Positions 5,858-7,054 of a DNA stretch of 7,054 nucleotides are shown piece by piece. Where the stretch lies: positions 1 through 7,054 of the forward strand of contig CALDDL010000119.1 of the NCBI GenBank assembly GCA_937936675.1, written 5' to 3'. Numbering within the stretch: position 1 is the stretch's first letter; each line of letters opens with the position of its first letter. The DNA comes from an uncultured bacterium. Lineage in GTDB: Bacteria > Bacteroidota > Ignavibacteria > Ignavibacteriales > Melioribacteraceae. The notes beneath the pieces are model-generated. The model did no database searches and was not told where the DNA came from. It worked only from the letters and a program-made list of their open reading frames with translations. Made by a program: the position numbers and the translations under genes.

Positions 5858-6595
5858 TTGAAAACCTATTTATTTATATCGGATATTCATCTTGGTTTGG
5901 AATCCAAACCGAAAGAGATTGAAAAAGAAAAGAAACTTGTTTCCTTCTTAGAATATGCAAAAGGAAATTGCGATGAGCTTTTTATTATGGGAGATCTTTT
6001 CGATTACTGGTTTGAGTATAGATCAGTAGTTCAAAAAGGATTTTTCAAAACTATAGCAGCATTGCAATACCTTTCGGAATCCGGAGTAAAGATTCACTAT
6101 TTTATCGGTAATCATGATTTCCTTCATCGTGATTTTTTTGAAAAAGAGATCGGTGCTATTTTATATGAGGGACCTATAACCATTGATCTTAATGGTAAAA
6201 AATTTTTTTTGGGTCATGGCGATGGGTTGGTAGCAAATGATACCGGTTATAAAATCTTAAAAATGATTTTGAGAAATAAGTTTATTCAGGGTTTATATTC
6301 TATTATCCATCCGGATATTGGAATTTGGATTGCGAGCGGAACAAGTAAAAAAAGCAGAGACTATACAACTCAAAAAAATTATGGCGAAATTGATGGACTA
6401 GTAGCAACAGCCCAAAAAAAGATTGATGAAGGCTATGATTATGTTATTTTTGGTCATTCACATAGAAAAGAATTTATGAATTATAATAATGGTTATTATA
6501 TAAATTTAGGTACTTGGTTAGAAACACCTTGCTATGGCAAGTTCACAAATAAATTTGAAATTATAGATTGGGAAAATAATGGCAGTAGTAAATAA
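5858..6595 (+). CDS. lpxH: UDP-2,3-diacylglucosamine diphosphatase, LpxH-type (lipid A synthesis)
   Basis: LpxH cleaves UDP-2,3-diacylglucosamine to lipid X and UMP, the fourth step of lipid A synthesis, at the cytoplasmic face of the inner membrane. The calcineurin-like metallophosphoesterase motifs are complete: 'SDIHLG' (Asp9, His11), 'GDLFDYW' (Asp46), 'GNHD' (Asn86, His87), 'GHGDG' (His120) and 'GHSH' (His200, His202). 'WFEYRSVV' after the second motif and 'LHPDIG'-like 'IHPDIG' (150-155) resemble the Bacteroidota-type enzyme rather than the E. coli one. Length 245 is normal. The TTG at 5858 is the only usable in-frame start: a TAA stands directly before it, and the first beta strand begins at residue 3. 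A four-codon ATG frame (5850-5861) overlaps it in another frame (see findings). No Shine-Dalgarno is clear. The 3' end overlaps the next gene by 17 nt. A different phosphoesterase substrate is possible, but the envelope context fits LpxH. Confidence 0.87.
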   Translation: MKTYLFISDIHLGLESKPKEIEKEKKLVSFLEYAKGNCDELFIMGDLFDYWFEYRSVVQKGFFKTIAALQYLSESGVKIHYFIGNHDFLHRDFFEKEIGAILYEGPITIDLNGKKFFLGHGDGLVANDTGYKILKMILRNKFIQGLYSIIHPDIGIWIASGTSKKSRDYTTQKNYGEIDGLVATAQKKIDEGYDYVIFGHSHRKEFMNYNNGYYINLGTWLETPCYGKFTNKFEIIDWENNGSSK

Positions 6596-7054
6596 ACCAA
6601 TAAAGAAAAATAATGGATCAAAAAAGCGGAAAATAATCTGGAGTATTGCCGGAGTGTTTTTTGTTTTGTTTTTAGGATTTATGATATATGTATTTTCAGG
6701 GCTGCCATCATTAGAAGAATTAGAAAACCCTCGTCCCCTTCTTGCTAGTAATGTATTCAGCGCAGATGGTGAACTAGTAGGACAATTTTATAGGCAGAAT
6801 AGAGTAGAAGTTGGTATAGAAAAATTACCCCCTCACTTAATTAATGCTCTTATTTCTACCGAGGACAGAGGTTTTTATAGCCATTGGGGAGTGGATCTAA
6901 AACGTTTTATTCAAGCGATGATTAAAAATGTTTTTCTTTTTAGACGTGAAGGAGCAAGTACCATTACCCAGCAATTGGCTAAAAATCTTTATGAATTAAA
7001 AACTAGTAATGAATCGCTTTTCGGCACGGTTGTAAGAAAAGTGAGAGAATGGAT
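6579..7054 (+). CDS. Class A penicillin-binding protein (PBP1A-like), N-terminal part, cut by window end
   Basis: Class A PBPs polymerise glycan strands from lipid II and cross-link them in the periplasm. The 158 residues present hold a basic cytoplasmic start (KKRK, 15-18), one transmembrane helix (about 19-39), a linker, and most of the GT51 transglycosylase site: 'EDRGFYSHWG' (95-104) with catalytic Glu95, 'GASTITQQLAKN' (125-136), and 'RKVRE' (153-157), the third family motif. The transpeptidase domain would lie beyond the window, so a monofunctional transglycosylase cannot be fully excluded, although the 'LEELENPRPLLASNVFSADGELVGQF' style linker (45-70) is that of bifunctional PBP1A/PBP1C-like proteins. 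The ATG at 6579 lies within the last codons of lpxH, overlapping it by 17 nt in a different frame, with GGGA about 5 nt upstream. This indicates co-transcription and probable translational coupling. No frame damage is seen. Confidence 0.93.
   Translation, partial: MAVVNKPIKKNNGSKKRKIIWSIAGVFFVLFLGFMIYVFSGLPSLEELENPRPLLASNVFSADGELVGQFYRQNRVEVGIEKLPPHLINALISTEDRGFYSHWGVDLKRFIQAMIKNVFLFRREGASTITQQLAKNLYELKTSNESLFGTVVRKVREW

Overview
This AT-rich window carries ordinary chromosomal housekeeping genes of a Gram-negative (LPS-making) bacterium. It holds four complete protein genes, two genes cut by the window edges, and one structural RNA. Several clues point to the Bacteroidota/Chlorobiota/Ignavibacteriota side of the tree: weak or absent Shine-Dalgarno sequences, a TAnnTTTG-type promoter element, and an LpxH-like hydrolase of the kind found in that group. 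The assignment is inferred by eye and no marker gene settles it. I saw no mobile element, CRISPR array, tRNA, phage gene or defence gene.

Layout: (1) At 1-549 (+) is the 3' part of a GT9/heptosyltransferase-like gene. (2) Immediately after it, at about 558-657 (+), lies a small bacterial SRP RNA (4.5S, ffs), which is easily missed by a protein-only annotation. (3) At 825-2696 (-) is a complete uvrC, running convergently toward the SRP RNA. (4) At 2784-4019 (-) is glgC (ADP-glucose pyrophosphorylase), separated from uvrC by a strong 17-bp hairpin terminator. (5) A 108-bp divergent promoter region at 4020-4127 serves glgC on one side and a rightward cluster on the other. (6) The rightward cluster is a membrane-anchored M1 metallopeptidase (4128-5819), an LpxH-type UDP-2,3-diacylglucosamine diphosphatase with a TTG start (5858-6595), and the 5' part of a class A penicillin-binding protein (6579-7054, cut by the window end) that overlaps lpxH by 17 nt.

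How the genes relate: the rightward cluster is envelope-themed, with lipid A synthesis, peptidoglycan polymerisation and an extracytoplasmic peptidase. The GT9 fragment at the left edge fits the same LPS theme. uvrC (nucleotide excision repair), glgC (glycogen synthesis) and ffs (protein targeting) are unrelated core functions that happen to be adjacent.

I did not find a new biological system. The points most worth checking are the start of lpxH (a TTG start beside a four-codon ATG mini-frame, or one lost T), the uvrC frame staying open for 67 codons past its stop and running antisense into the SRP RNA, the terminator sitting almost on the uvrC start, and the overlapping divergent promoters between glgC and the peptidase.
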